DNA of 64,000 nt from Duganella sp. sic0402 (GTDB lineage: Bacteria; Pseudomonadota; Gammaproteobacteria; Burkholderiales; Burkholderiaceae_D). Position numbers and translations under genes: made by a program. Positions 1-8,956 of this stretch are shown here, one piece after another. The stretch lies in assembly GCF_019219065.1 (NCBI RefSeq), contig NZ_JAHUWK010000013.1, forward strand, positions 79,835-143,834, written 5' to 3'. Every line of letters begins with the position of its first letter. Position 1 is the stretch's first letter. The notes under the pieces were generated by a model. That model made no database searches. It was not told the origin of the DNA and saw only the letters and a list, made by a program, of their open reading frames with translations.

Positions 1-476
1 CTTATCTGACCGACGAAGAGAAAGAGATCGCGCAGGGCACAGGCGGCTACGCGCGTCCGATGCCGGCCGACTGGATGCGCCGTCAGGCCGAGCTGGTGCA
101 CGAACGCGCCAAGCTGGCCGACATCATCATCACCACCGCGCTGATACCGGGCCGTCCGGCGCCGGTGCTGATTTCCGAAGAGACGGTGAAGGCGATGAGG
201 CCCGGCTCGGTGATTGTCGACCTGGCGGTATCGCAGGGCGGCAACTGCCCGCTGTCGGAGCTGAATAAAACCGTAGTCAAGCATGGCGTGCATATCGTCG
301 GCGAGCCGGACCTGGCGACGCATGTGGCGGCCGATGCATCGGCGCTGTACGCGCGCAATGTGCTGGATTTCCTCAAACTGATCATCGACAAGGAAGACAA
401 ATTAGTCATTGATCGCGAGGACGAGATCATCAAGGCCACGCTGCTGTGCGCCGGCGGCGAACTGCTGCGCAAATAA
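1..476 (+). CDS. pntAA: NAD(P) transhydrogenase alpha subunit part 1 (3' portion)
   Basis: This is the C-terminal 157 codons of the soluble NAD(H)-binding part of the membrane transhydrogenase, which uses proton re-entry to drive hydride transfer from NADH to NADP+. The frame is open from base 3, so the start lies outside the window. The alanine dehydrogenase/PNT Rossmann core is visible as ADIIITTALIPG followed by GSVIVDLAVSQGG. The frame stops 10 bases before the next subunit. The alpha chain is therefore split into two genes, unlike the fused E. coli PntA. It is the first visible gene of a pntAA-pntAB-pntB operon. Confidence 0.93.
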   Translation, partial: YLTDEEKEIAQGTGGYARPMPADWMRRQAELVHERAKLADIIITTALIPGRPAPVLISEETVKAMRPGSVIVDLAVSQGGNCPLSELNKTVVKHGVHIVGEPDLATHVAADASALYARNVLDFLKLIIDKEDKLVIDREDEIIKATLLCAGGELLRK

Positions 477-486
477 GGAGAGCGAT

Positions 487-801
487 ATGGAAATCAGCCA
501 CACCATCATTAATCTGATTATTTTTGTCCTGGCCATCTACGTCGGCTATCACGTCGTCTGGACCGTGACGCCAGCTTTGCATACGCCGCTGATGGCCGTG
601 ACCAATGCGGTATCAGCCATCATCATCGTCGGCGCCATGCTGGCGGCGGCGCTGACCGAGGGACTGGTTGGACAGGTCGCCGGCACGGTCGCGGTGGCGC
701 TGGCCGCCGTCAATGTGTTCGGCGGTTTCCTGGTCACGCAGCGGATGCTGGAGATGTTCAAGAAGAAAGAACCGAAGGCCAAGCAAGGAGATAAGCAATG
801 A
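487..801 (+). CDS. pntAB: NAD(P) transhydrogenase alpha subunit part 2
   Basis: A 104-residue integral membrane protein that supplies part of the proton channel of the transhydrogenase. It has three hydrophobic segments (about residues 6-26, 36-58 and 62-84) and a short lysine-rich tail, the usual shape of the separate PntAB polypeptide. The ATG at 487 was chosen because a GGAGAG ribosome-binding site lies 6-7 bases upstream; the frame is open further upstream, but that part overlaps pntAA. Its stop overlaps the pntB start in an ATGA arrangement, which suggests translational coupling. Confidence 0.93.
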   Translation: MEISHTIINLIIFVLAIYVGYHVVWTVTPALHTPLMAVTNAVSAIIIVGAMLAAALTEGLVGQVAGTVAVALAAVNVFGGFLVTQRMLEMFKKKEPKAKQGDKQ

Positions 802-2276
802 ACTTCATCTCCATGAACCTGGTGACGATGATGTATCTCATCGCATCGGTGTGCTTTATCCAGGCGCTGAAAGGCTTGTCATCGCCAGGCACCGCGCGTG
901 CGGGTAATGCGTTTGGCATGACCGGCATGGCGATCGCGTTTGTGACGACGATTGCGCTGATCCTCAAGTTGCAGGCGGAGGCGGCGGCTGCCGCAGCGGC
1001 TGGCACTGGCGGCGGCATGGGCCTGGGACTGGTGGCGATTGGTGTGATCGTTGGCGGCGGCATCGGCGCGGTGCTGGCGAAGAAGGTCGAGATGACCAAG
1101 ATGCCGGAACTGGTGGCGGCGATGCACTCGCTGATTGGTCTGGCGGCAGTGTGTATCGCGGTGGCGGCGGTGTCGGAGCCGCATGCGTTTGGCATTGCGG
1201 CGGTGGGCGAGGCGCTGCCGACCGGGAACCGCATCGAGCTGTTTATCGGCACCTTTGTTGGCGCGATTACTTTTTCCGGTTCGGTGATCGCGTTTGGCAA
1301 GCTGTCGGGCAAGTACAAGTTCCGGCTGTTCCAGGGCGCGCCGGTCAGTTTCGCCGGTCAGCATCTGCTGAACCTGATCCTGGCGATTGTGATGGTGGGA
1401 CTGGGCCTGGTGTTTGTGGCGGCTGGCGGCGTGGAGCCGGCGTGGACGCCGTTCCTGGCCATGACTGCGATTGCGTTTGTGCTGGGGGTGCTGATCATCA
1501 TCCCGATTGGCGGCGCCGATATGCCGGTGGTGGTGTCGATGCTGAATTCCTACTCCGGCTGGGCGGCGGCGGGGATTGGCTTCTCGCTCAATAATTCGAT
1601 GCTGATTATCGCCGGCTCGCTGGTGGGATCGTCGGGCGCCATCCTGTCGTACATCATGTGCAAGGCGATGAATAGGTCGTTCTTCAATGTGATCCTGGGC
1701 GGCTTTGGCGGTGCACCGGCGGAGGCCGGGGCTGGCGGCGCGAAGGAACAGCGTCCGGTCAAGGCTGGTTCGGCGGATGATGCGTCGTTCATCATGGCGA
1801 ATGCGGAGAGTGTGATTATCGTGCCGGGCTATGGCCTGGCGGTGGCGCGCGCGCAGCACTCGCTGAAGGAGCTGGTGGAGAAGCTGACGCACAAGGGCGT
1901 GACGGTGAAGTATGCGATTCACCCGGTAGCGGGACGTATGCCGGGGCATATGAATGTGCTGCTGGCGGAGGCCGAGGTACCGTACGATCAGGTGTTTGAG
2001 ATGGAGGATATCAATGGCGAGTTCGGGCAGACTGACGTGGTGCTGATCCTGGGCGCCAATGACGTGGTGAACCCTGCCGCCAAGGACCCGAAGTCACCGA
2101 TTGCCGGCATGCCGATCCTGGAGGCGTACAAGGCCAAGAGCATCATCGTCAACAAGCGTTCGATGGCTTCCGGCTATGCTGGTTTGGACAATGAGCTGTT
2201 CTACCAGGCTAACACCATGATGGTCTTCGGTGATGCCAAGAAGGTCATCGAAGATATGGTGAAGGCGGTAGAGTAA
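798..2276 (+). CDS. pntB: NAD(P) transhydrogenase subunit beta
   Basis: A 492-residue inner-membrane subunit that completes the proton channel and binds NADP(H). The N-terminal half is a string of hydrophobic helices rich in Gly and Ala. The C-terminal domain III shows the nucleotide-binding signature VPGYGLAVARAQH, then EMEDINGEF and LILGANDVVNPAA. The length is near that of the family (E. coli PntB has about 460). It overlaps pntAB by four bases, and its stop lies four bases from the stop of the convergent ubiH-like gene, leaving almost no room for a terminator between them. Confidence 0.96.
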   Translation: MNFISMNLVTMMYLIASVCFIQALKGLSSPGTARAGNAFGMTGMAIAFVTTIALILKLQAEAAAAAAAGTGGGMGLGLVAIGVIVGGGIGAVLAKKVEMTKMPELVAAMHSLIGLAAVCIAVAAVSEPHAFGIAAVGEALPTGNRIELFIGTFVGAITFSGSVIAFGKLSGKYKFRLFQGAPVSFAGQHLLNLILAIVMVGLGLVFVAAGGVEPAWTPFLAMTAIAFVLGVLIIIPIGGADMPVVVSMLNSYSGWAAAGIGFSLNNSMLIIAGSLVGSSGAILSYIMCKAMNRSFFNVILGGFGGAPAEAGAGGAKEQRPVKAGSADDASFIMANAESVIIVPGYGLAVARAQHSLKELVEKLTHKGVTVKYAIHPVAGRMPGHMNVLLAEAEVPYDQVFEMEDINGEFGQTDVVLILGANDVVNPAAKDPKSPIAGMPILEAYKAKSIIVNKRSMASGYAGLDNELFYQANTMMVFGDAKKVIEDMVKAVE

Positions 2277-2280
2277 GGCT

Positions 2281-3420
2281 TCAGCGGCGGCCGTACATCA
2301 TGAGTTCTGCCAGGATGCTGCGGGCCGGAGCTACCATGTCGATCGCGGCCAGCGATAGACCGAGTAGCGCCTGGGCCGGGGTGTCGTTGGCGAAGATGCG
2401 GGCCATGGTGTCGGTCACGCGCACGGTGGTGCTGCGGTCGCGCTGGCGCAGTGCGGTGTATTGCGCCAGCTTTTCCGGTGTGGCGCCTTGCGCCAGCAGG
2501 CGCGCCAGCACGGTGACATCGCGCAGGCCGAGATTCAGGCCCTGGCCTGCGACCGGGTGCAGCGTTTGTGCCGCATTGCCGATGGCGACGGTACGCGCGG
2601 TGCTGTGCGCGGCGGCGTTCAATCCCAGCGGGAAGCCGAGGCGCGGCGTGGCGCGCGTGAAGTTGCCGACGCGGTCGCCGAAGGCTTTACCCAACGCGGC
2701 CAGGAAGTCGGCGTCGTTCAGTGCCAGCAGCGTACCGGCGTTTTCCGGACGCACGCACCACACCAGTGAATACTCATCATCCTGCGGCAGCAGCGCCAGC
2801 GGGCCTTGTTCGGTAAAGCGTTCGTACGCGCGGTGCGGCGGCGGGGTACTGCTGCGCACTTGCGCGATGATGGCGGTCTGCTGGTAGTCGCGGTTGGTGC
2901 TGCGCACCTGCTGTTCGTTGAACAGGCCACCTTCAGCTTGCACCACGATGGCGGCGCGCACGGTTTGCGCTTCGCCGTTGGCGTCGATAGTCAGCGTGAC
3001 GGCGTTGCCTTCTTCATCCAGCGCGATCACGCGGGCCGGACGCAGCGAGGTGATGCCGGCTTGTTCGCACACAGCGCCCAGCGCGGTGACGATGTCGCCG
3101 TAGCGGGTGACGTAGCCCAGTGCCGGCAGGTCGTAATCCTTGCGGTCGATCAGGCTGCGGCCGAACTGGCCACGGCGCGAGACGTGGATCTGTTCGATGG
3201 CGGTGACCGCGGTTGACCAGGCGTTGATCTCTTCGAGTATCTGCCGGCTGCCCCATGAAAGCGCCAGCGAGCGCGGGTCGTTGCTGGCCTGGGCCAGCGT
3301 TTTGGCGTCGATCAGCGCGATGCGGCTGGCGGCCACGCCGCGCTTGACCAGCAACGCGGCCAGCGCCATGCCGGCCGGTCCCGCGCCGCAGATGGCGATA
3401 TCGTAAATAGGTTCACTCAT
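2281..3420 (-). CDS. ubiH: UbiH/UbiF/VisC-family FAD monooxygenase
   Basis: A 379-residue flavoprotein hydroxylase that probably hydroxylates the ubiquinone ring precursor. The N-terminus carries the dinucleotide-binding fold CGAGPAGMALA (Gly12, Gly14, Gly17). Near residue 290 is the family motif GNAAQTLHPVAGQGLNLGLRD, which binds the FAD ribityl chain; its first part reads GNAA where GDAAH is usual. The start overlaps the pepP stop in an ATGA, and the pepP-ubiH order matches the E. coli arrangement, which favours UbiH over UbiF or other paralogues. The exact ring position it hydroxylates cannot be read from sequence. Last gene of the amgK-murU-pepP-ubiH run. Confidence 0.85.
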   Translation of the reverse strand: MSEPIYDIAICGAGPAGMALAALLVKRGVAASRIALIDAKTLAQASNDPRSLALSWGSRQILEEINAWSTAVTAIEQIHVSRRGQFGRSLIDRKDYDLPALGYVTRYGDIVTALGAVCEQAGITSLRPARVIALDEEGNAVTLTIDANGEAQTVRAAIVVQAEGGLFNEQQVRSTNRDYQQTAIIAQVRSSTPPPHRAYERFTEQGPLALLPQDDEYSLVWCVRPENAGTLLALNDADFLAALGKAFGDRVGNFTRATPRLGFPLGLNAAAHSTARTVAIGNAAQTLHPVAGQGLNLGLRDVTVLARLLAQGATPEKLAQYTALRQRDRSTTVRVTDTMARIFANDTPAQALLGLSLAAIDMVAPARSILAELMMYGRR

Positions 3421-4733
3421 GGTTGCTGCATCAGTTGTTCGATTTCGGCGACCGTTTTGGGTGCGGCGGCGCTGAGGATGGTATGGCCGTCGGCCGTCAC
3501 CAGTACGTCGTCTTCGATGCGGATGCCGATGTTCCAGTATTCTTCCGGCACGCCTTCGGCAGGCCGCACGTAAATACCCGGCTCCACCGTCACCACCATG
3601 CCGGCTTGCAGTGCGCGTGATGGTTTGTCGGCTTGCGTCACGTCGCGGTACTGGCCAACGTCGTGCACGTCCATGCCTAGCCAGTGGCCGGTGCCGTGCA
3701 TGTAGAACTGCGTGTAGCGCTTGTCGGCGATGATGTCGTCCAGTGTGCCTTGCAGCAGGCCCAGATCCAGCATGCCTTGCGCCAGCACGCGTACCGCCGC
3801 TTCGTGCGCGCCGGAGTAGGGCAGGCCGGGTACGATGGCGTCCAGCGCAGCGGCTTGTGCGGCCAGCACCAGTTCATACAGGCGCTTCTGAGGTTCGCTG
3901 AATTTGCCGTTGACCGGGAAGGTGCGGGTGATGTCGGAGGCATAGCCATCCAGCTCGCAGCCTGCATCGATCAGCACCAGGTCGCCGTCGCGCGATTGCG
4001 CGTTGTTGGCGCTGTAGTGCAGCACGCAGGCATTCGCGCCAGCGGCGACGATGGAGTTGTAGGCTGGCGCTTGTGCGCCGTTGCGGCGGAATTCGTACAG
4101 CAGCTCCGCTTCCAGTGCGTATTCGTAGACGCCGGCGCGGGCGGCTCGCATGGCGCGGATGTGGGCTGCGGCCGAGATGCTGGCGGCGCGCTGCATGATG
4201 GCTTGCTCGTGTTCGTCCTTCAGCAGGCGCATCTCGTCCAGCAGCGGCAGCAGGTCGGCCATCACCGTGGGCGCGGTGACGCCGGTGCGGGATTTGGCGC
4301 GCACGGCCGACAGCCAGCCGGCCACGCGTGCATCCAGCGCGCTGCCCAGCGGGTAGTACAGTGAAGGCGCGTTGGACAGCAGCTTGGCCATTTCGTCGTC
4401 CAGCGTGTCGATGGCGTGGGCTTCGTCGAAACCGAAGGCTGTGCACGCGGCGTCAGGGCCGTGGCGGAAGCCTTCCCAGATCTCACGCTCCACATTTTTC
4501 TGGCGGCAGAACAGGATGGAACGTGCCGGCGCATCGCCGGCGGCGGCCACCAGCACCACGGTGGCTTCCGGCTCGGTGAAGCCGGTCAGGTAGTAGAAGT
4601 AGCTGTCGTGGCGATACAGGTATTCGCTGTCGGCGTTGCGTGTGACTTCGGGCGCGGTCGGCAGCACCGCCACCGCGCCTGGCGTCATTTGCGCCAGCAG
4701 ACGCGCGCGCCGGATCGCGTAGGGCGTGCTCAC
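3417..4733 (-). CDS. pepP: Xaa-Pro aminopeptidase (aminopeptidase P)
   Basis: A 438-residue cytoplasmic M24B metallopeptidase that removes an N-terminal residue preceding proline. The five dinuclear metal ligands are recognisable: the two Asp in LIDAGCELDGYASDITRTF, the His in GTGHWLGMDVHD, and the Glu in TVEPGIYV and IRIEDDVLV. The start is a GTG at 4733, which overlaps the murU stop as GTGA and fits the family N-terminus; the frame stays open upstream only because it runs antisense-free through murU. It overlaps ubiH by four bases at the other end, so the genes are likely co-translated. Confidence 0.93.
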   Translation of the reverse strand: MSTPYAIRRARLLAQMTPGAVAVLPTAPEVTRNADSEYLYRHDSYFYYLTGFTEPEATVVLVAAAGDAPARSILFCRQKNVEREIWEGFRHGPDAACTAFGFDEAHAIDTLDDEMAKLLSNAPSLYYPLGSALDARVAGWLSAVRAKSRTGVTAPTVMADLLPLLDEMRLLKDEHEQAIMQRAASISAAAHIRAMRAARAGVYEYALEAELLYEFRRNGAQAPAYNSIVAAGANACVLHYSANNAQSRDGDLVLIDAGCELDGYASDITRTFPVNGKFSEPQKRLYELVLAAQAAALDAIVPGLPYSGAHEAAVRVLAQGMLDLGLLQGTLDDIIADKRYTQFYMHGTGHWLGMDVHDVGQYRDVTQADKPSRALQAGMVVTVEPGIYVRPAEGVPEEYWNIGIRIEDDVLVTADGHTILSAAAPKTVAEIEQLMQQP

Positions 4734-5464
4734 TGCACGCCCTTGCCGGCGGGCGCCAGCGCGGCCAGCGGTGCGTTCAGCAGGTCTAGCTGCGTCACGG
4801 TGCCGACGTTGTGCCATTCGCCTTCGTAGACTTCGCCGCCAACCTGTTTCTTGTCGGCGTATTCGCGGATCAGCGGGCCAAGCTTGGCGTATTCGCCGGC
4901 CGCGATGCGGTCGAACATCTCCATGCGGTACACGCCGATATTTCCGAAGGTCCATTTCGGCGCGCCGTCATTGGTCAGCGTGTACATATTCATGCCGAAA
5001 TCGCCGTCCGGATGCCAGTCGGGATTCGGCACCATGTACAGCCAGCAGATGTCGCGCTTGTCGGCCGGGTAGGGATTGCCCCACATATCCTTGTCGTGAA
5101 GGACGTCCTTGACCTGCTCAAAGTCGAAGTAGGGCGTGTAGATATCGCCCGAAATCGCCACAAACGGTTCGTCGCCCAGCAGCTGGCGCGCCTGCGCGAT
5201 GCCGCCGGCGGTTTCCAGCGCCTTTTCCTCGTGCGAGTACAGCAGCCTGGCGCCGAACTGGCTGCCATCGCCCAGCGTCGCCTCAATCTGTTCACCTAGA
5301 TGGGCGTGATTGATGACGATCTCGGTAATCCCGGCTTTCACCAGATTGAGGATGTGCCAGACGATCAGCGGCCGGCCGCGCACTTTCAGCAGCGGCTTGG
5401 GCGTGGTGTCGGTCAGAGGGCGCATGCGCTCGCCGCGGCCGGCGGCGAAAATCATCGCTTTCAT
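4730..5464 (-). CDS. murU: N-acetylmuramate-1-phosphate uridylyltransferase
   Basis: A 244-residue nucleotidyltransferase. With its neighbour AmgK it turns recycled MurNAc into UDP-MurNAc, a route that bypasses de novo MurA/MurB synthesis and is known from Pseudomonas. The glycine-rich NTP-binding signature AAGRGERMRPLTDTTPKPLL occupies residues 7-26, and the metal-binding Asp is in VAISGDIYTPY. The start lies 10 bases after the amgK stop and the stop overlaps pepP. Without the amgK neighbour this could only be called a sugar-1-phosphate nucleotidyltransferase; the pairing makes MurU the best call. Confidence 0.88.
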   Translation of the reverse strand: MKAMIFAAGRGERMRPLTDTTPKPLLKVRGRPLIVWHILNLVKAGITEIVINHAHLGEQIEATLGDGSQFGARLLYSHEEKALETAGGIAQARQLLGDEPFVAISGDIYTPYFDFEQVKDVLHDKDMWGNPYPADKRDICWLYMVPNPDWHPDGDFGMNMYTLTNDGAPKWTFGNIGVYRMEMFDRIAAGEYAKLGPLIREYADKKQVGGEVYEGEWHNVGTVTQLDLLNAPLAALAPAGKGVQ

Positions 5465-5474
5465 GCGCGCGTCC

Positions 5475-6518
5475 TCAGAAGGTGTAGCCGACTTGCGGCT
5501 TGGTGTCTTCCAGCAGGTCCAGCAGCTTGATCAGCGGTTTCAGATCCTTGTAGCGGCCGGCCGTTTTGCGCACGTATTCCATTACGGTCGGCAGGTCGTC
5601 CAGGTACTGTGATTTGCCGTCGCGGTAATTGAGGCGGCAGAACAGGCCGAGGATCTTCAGGTGGCGTTGCAGTGCCATGTATTCGAAGTCCTTGTAGAAG
5701 GCGTCGATATCGGCGTTGACCGGCAGACCCAGCGACTTGGCGTGCTGCCAGTAGCGGATCGCCCAGTCCAGCACCAGTTCTTCGTCCCACTGCACATAGG
5801 CGTCGCGCAGCAGCGAGGCCAGGTCGTAGGTCATCGGGCCGTACAGCGCGTCCTGGAAGTCCAGCACGCCCGGATTGTTGGCGTCAACCACCATCAGGTT
5901 GCGCGAGTGGAAATCGCGGTGCACGAACACCTGCGCCTGCGCGGTGACATTGGCCAGGATGGCGTCGAACACGCCTTGCAGCTCGGCTGCCTGTTTTTCA
6001 GTCAGCGTGGCGTTCAGGTGTTTGCCGATGTACCACTCGGGGAACAGCTTCATTTCGCGCAGCAGGAAGGCGCGGTCGTATTCCGGCAGCACGTCCGGGC
6101 GGCTGGTGATCTGGAACTTGACCAGCGCTTCCAGTGCTTCGGCGTACATGGTCGAGGCGTTGTCGTGGGTCAGCGCCGACAAATACATGGTGGTGCCCAG
6201 GTCGGACAGCAGCATCAGGCCGGCTTCGTAGTCGGTGGCGACGATGCGCGGCGCGGTGATGCCGGCGTGCGTGAGCATTTCGGCAACTTTGACGAAGCCC
6301 AGCACGTTTTCGCGCTCCGGCGGCGCATCCATGGCGATCAGGGTCTGGCCCAGAGCAGCTTGCTGTTCAGGCAAGACATTCAGGCGGAAATAGCGGCGGA
6401 AGCTGGCGTCCGCCGAGGCGGGGCGGATGCTGTCCACATCCACCACGTTCAGGCCACGCAGCCAATCGACCAGCAGTTGCAGACGTGTATCGGAAGTTAA
6501 ATTCTGTAATAAAGACAT
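5475..6518 (-). CDS. amgK: N-acetylmuramate/N-acetylglucosamine anomeric kinase
   Basis: A 347-residue aminoglycoside-phosphotransferase-fold kinase that phosphorylates the anomeric hydroxyl of MurNAc (and GlcNAc) in peptidoglycan recycling. The catalytic loop reads VFVHRDFHSRNLMV (HxDxHxxN), and the metal-binding Asp follows in GVLDFQDALYGP. It begins a minus-strand operon with murU, pepP and ubiH and is divergent from lptD across 99 bases, the same neighbourhood as in Pseudomonas. This supports AmgK over a generic phosphotransferase. The product feeds the adjacent MurU. Confidence 0.88.
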   Translation of the reverse strand: MSLLQNLTSDTRLQLLVDWLRGLNVVDVDSIRPASADASFRRYFRLNVLPEQQAALGQTLIAMDAPPERENVLGFVKVAEMLTHAGITAPRIVATDYEAGLMLLSDLGTTMYLSALTHDNASTMYAEALEALVKFQITSRPDVLPEYDRAFLLREMKLFPEWYIGKHLNATLTEKQAAELQGVFDAILANVTAQAQVFVHRDFHSRNLMVVDANNPGVLDFQDALYGPMTYDLASLLRDAYVQWDEELVLDWAIRYWQHAKSLGLPVNADIDAFYKDFEYMALQRHLKILGLFCRLNYRDGKSQYLDDLPTVMEYVRKTAGRYKDLKPLIKLLDLLEDTKPQVGYTF

Positions 6519-6559
6519 TGAAGCATGCCGAGGAAACCGGCGTCAGGTGAAGATTCCCA

Positions 6560-6565
6560 TATAAT
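6560..6565 (+). promoter_or_regulatory. -10 hexamer upstream of lptD
   Basis: A perfect TATAAT lies 52 bases before the lptD start in the amgK/lptD divergent spacer. No good -35 was seen at 16-18 bases upstream, so the call rests on the -10 and its position. Confidence 0.4.
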
Positions 6566-6617
6566 AAGGGATTCAAATTAAAAAATCGCCTTTCATGGTG
6601 CTTGGCCACTTCTTTTC

Positions 6618-8873
6618 ATGACCCGCATGCCCAAATTGCAGCGCTTGGCGTATGCCCTGTCCGCTATCTTTACTGTGTCGGCGTTGCCTTCTCACGCCTA
6701 TGCGCAAACGACGCACAAGCAGCAGCGTGCGCCGCGCGTGGAAGACGCCAACGCCCCCACCGTCGTCCAGGCCGAGGATATCAGCGGCCGTCCCGAACGC
6801 GAGATCGTGCTGCAGCGCGATGCCGAGCTGGTCAAGGACAAGACCAAGGTCAAGTCCGATACCGCCTGCTATCGCCAGGTCGAGAACGAGGTCGAAGCGG
6901 AAGGCAATGTGAAAATCTGGCGCTTCGGCGACTATTTCACCGGCGATGAGCTGAAGCTGAACATGGATACGGGCAAGGGCTATATGCTCAATCCCACCTA
7001 CAAGCTGGAAACCAACCAGGCGCAGGGCAAGGCCGAGCGCCTCAATTTCATCAATGAAGACGAAGCCCAGGTCATCAACGGCACTTACAGCACCTGCCAG
7101 AGCGTGACGCCGGACTGGTATCTGCGCTCCGATACGCTAAACCTGGATTCCGGCCGCGACGTCGGCACCGCCGGCAAGACGCTGATTTATTTCAAGGACG
7201 TGCCCATCATCGGCACGCCGGCGCTGTCGTTCTCGCTGTCGGGCGCGCGCCGCTCCGGCTGGCTGTCGCCGACGCCGGGCTTCGGCTCAAAGAATGGTCC
7301 CGAGCTGGTGGTGCCGTATTACTTCAATATCGCACCCAACCGCGACCTGACGCTGTACCCGAAACTGATCGGCAATCGCGGCCTGCAAGTTGGCGCGCTG
7401 GGCCGCTACCTGGGCGAGACTGACGGCGGCCTGTACAAGGGCGAGACCTATCTTGAATACCTGCCGCGCGACCGCGCCTATGCCGCCGCCAACCCGGACG
7501 AACATAGCGACCGCTGGATGGTGCGCTCGACCCACGCGCAAGACATCACGCCGGAATGGGCGTACAGCTGGAGTTTCCGCGCCGCATCGGACAACAACTA
7601 TCCGAATGATTTCTCCAAGACGGTGTCCAGCTCGACCGAGCGTCAGCTGCTGCGCGAGCTGCGCACCGATTACGTCGGCAGCTTCTGGACGCTGACTGCA
7701 CGCGTGCAGAAATACCAGGTGCTGCAAGATCCGGAATCGATCACCGATCCGTCGCTGACCGTGACCCGCCCGTATGACCGTTTGCCGGCGGTGAACTTCC
7801 ACGCCGCGCAGTATGACGTGGCTGGCGGTTTCGATTGGGCTTTCGATTCCGAGCTGACCCGCTTCTACCATCCGACGCTGATCAATGGCACCCGCCTGGT
7901 GGCGATACCGCAAGTCAGCTATCCGATCATCGGGCCAAGCTACTTCATCACGCCTAAGCTGATGGTCAATATGGCCAGCTACAGCATGGATGCATACGGC
8001 ACGCAGCCATCGGAGAACCTGTCGCGCACGGTGCCAACCTTCTCGCTGGACTCCGGCCTGGTGTTCGAGCGCGACGTAAGCTGGCGCGGCAAGCAGATGA
8101 CGCAGACGCTGGAGCCACGGCTGTTCTACGTGAACACGCCGTACCGCGACCAGAGCCGCTTCCCGACCTTCGATACCGACGCGGCCACCTTCAACTTCAG
8201 CCAGATTTTCAGCGAAAACCGCTTCGTCGGGTCTGACCGTATCGGCGACGCCAACCAGCTGACGGCTGCGCTGACCTCGCGCTTCCTCGACGCCAATGGC
8301 GCCGAGATGCTGCGCCTGGCGTTTGGCCAGCGGTTCTATTTCCGTGACCAGCAGGTGCAGCTGAATTCGGCCACGCCGGTGGTGGACTCGCGCTCCGACA
8401 TCCTGCTGGCCGCATCCGGCCGCATTTCGGAAACCTGGGCCTTCGACAGCGCCGTGCAGTACAACCAGAGTACCAGCAATGTGGTCTCGCAAAGCTATAC
8501 CGTGCAGTGGATACCGGGCGCCAAGAAGGTGCTGAACCTGGGGTACCGCTATCTGCGCAACAGCTTCAAGAACGTCGAGATGTCGAGCCAGTGGCCGATC
8601 TTCCAGCGCTGGTATGGCGTGGGCCGCATCAGTTATTCGATGCAGGACAAGAAAATCCTGGAAAGCCTGGTCGGCCTGGAGTACAACGCCGACTGCTGGG
8701 TGTTCCGCACCGGCGCGCAGCGTTTCGTGACCACCTCGACCAAGCAGTCGACCCAGATCTTCTTCCAGCTGGAACTGAACGGCCTGTCGCACCTGGGTGT
8801 CGGCAGCCCCTTGGAAGCGATGAAGAACAGTATTCCGGGCTATCAACGCCTGAATGAGGGCTATGGCCGCTAA
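6618..8873 (+). CDS. lptD: LPS-assembly protein LptD
   Basis: A 751-residue outer-membrane beta-barrel that, with LptE, inserts lipopolysaccharide into the outer leaflet. A signal peptide ends at about SHAYAQ (residue 30). Next come the OstA/LptA-like jellyroll (about residues 50-200) and the barrel, with alternating aromatic strands to the C-terminus. Only three cysteines are present (TACYRQ, YSTCQS, NADCWV) against four in E. coli, so the disulfide pattern must differ. The ATG at 6618 is poorly supported by a ribosome-binding site; an ATG nine bases downstream is possible. Its partner lptE lies at 24074 rather than adjacent. Confidence 0.95.
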   Translation: MTRMPKLQRLAYALSAIFTVSALPSHAYAQTTHKQQRAPRVEDANAPTVVQAEDISGRPEREIVLQRDAELVKDKTKVKSDTACYRQVENEVEAEGNVKIWRFGDYFTGDELKLNMDTGKGYMLNPTYKLETNQAQGKAERLNFINEDEAQVINGTYSTCQSVTPDWYLRSDTLNLDSGRDVGTAGKTLIYFKDVPIIGTPALSFSLSGARRSGWLSPTPGFGSKNGPELVVPYYFNIAPNRDLTLYPKLIGNRGLQVGALGRYLGETDGGLYKGETYLEYLPRDRAYAAANPDEHSDRWMVRSTHAQDITPEWAYSWSFRAASDNNYPNDFSKTVSSSTERQLLRELRTDYVGSFWTLTARVQKYQVLQDPESITDPSLTVTRPYDRLPAVNFHAAQYDVAGGFDWAFDSELTRFYHPTLINGTRLVAIPQVSYPIIGPSYFITPKLMVNMASYSMDAYGTQPSENLSRTVPTFSLDSGLVFERDVSWRGKQMTQTLEPRLFYVNTPYRDQSRFPTFDTDAATFNFSQIFSENRFVGSDRIGDANQLTAALTSRFLDANGAEMLRLAFGQRFYFRDQQVQLNSATPVVDSRSDILLAASGRISETWAFDSAVQYNQSTSNVVSQSYTVQWIPGAKKVLNLGYRYLRNSFKNVEMSSQWPIFQRWYGVGRISYSMQDKKILESLVGLEYNADCWVFRTGAQRFVTTSTKQSTQIFFQLELNGLSHLGVGSPLEAMKNSIPGYQRLNEGYGR

Positions 8874-8956
8874 CTCCATGTACACTTGGCGTCCGCCGCG
8901 CATTTCGTGTCGCGGCGCCTGTTGACTTTTTATACACCTTTGAGCGTTCTTCTACC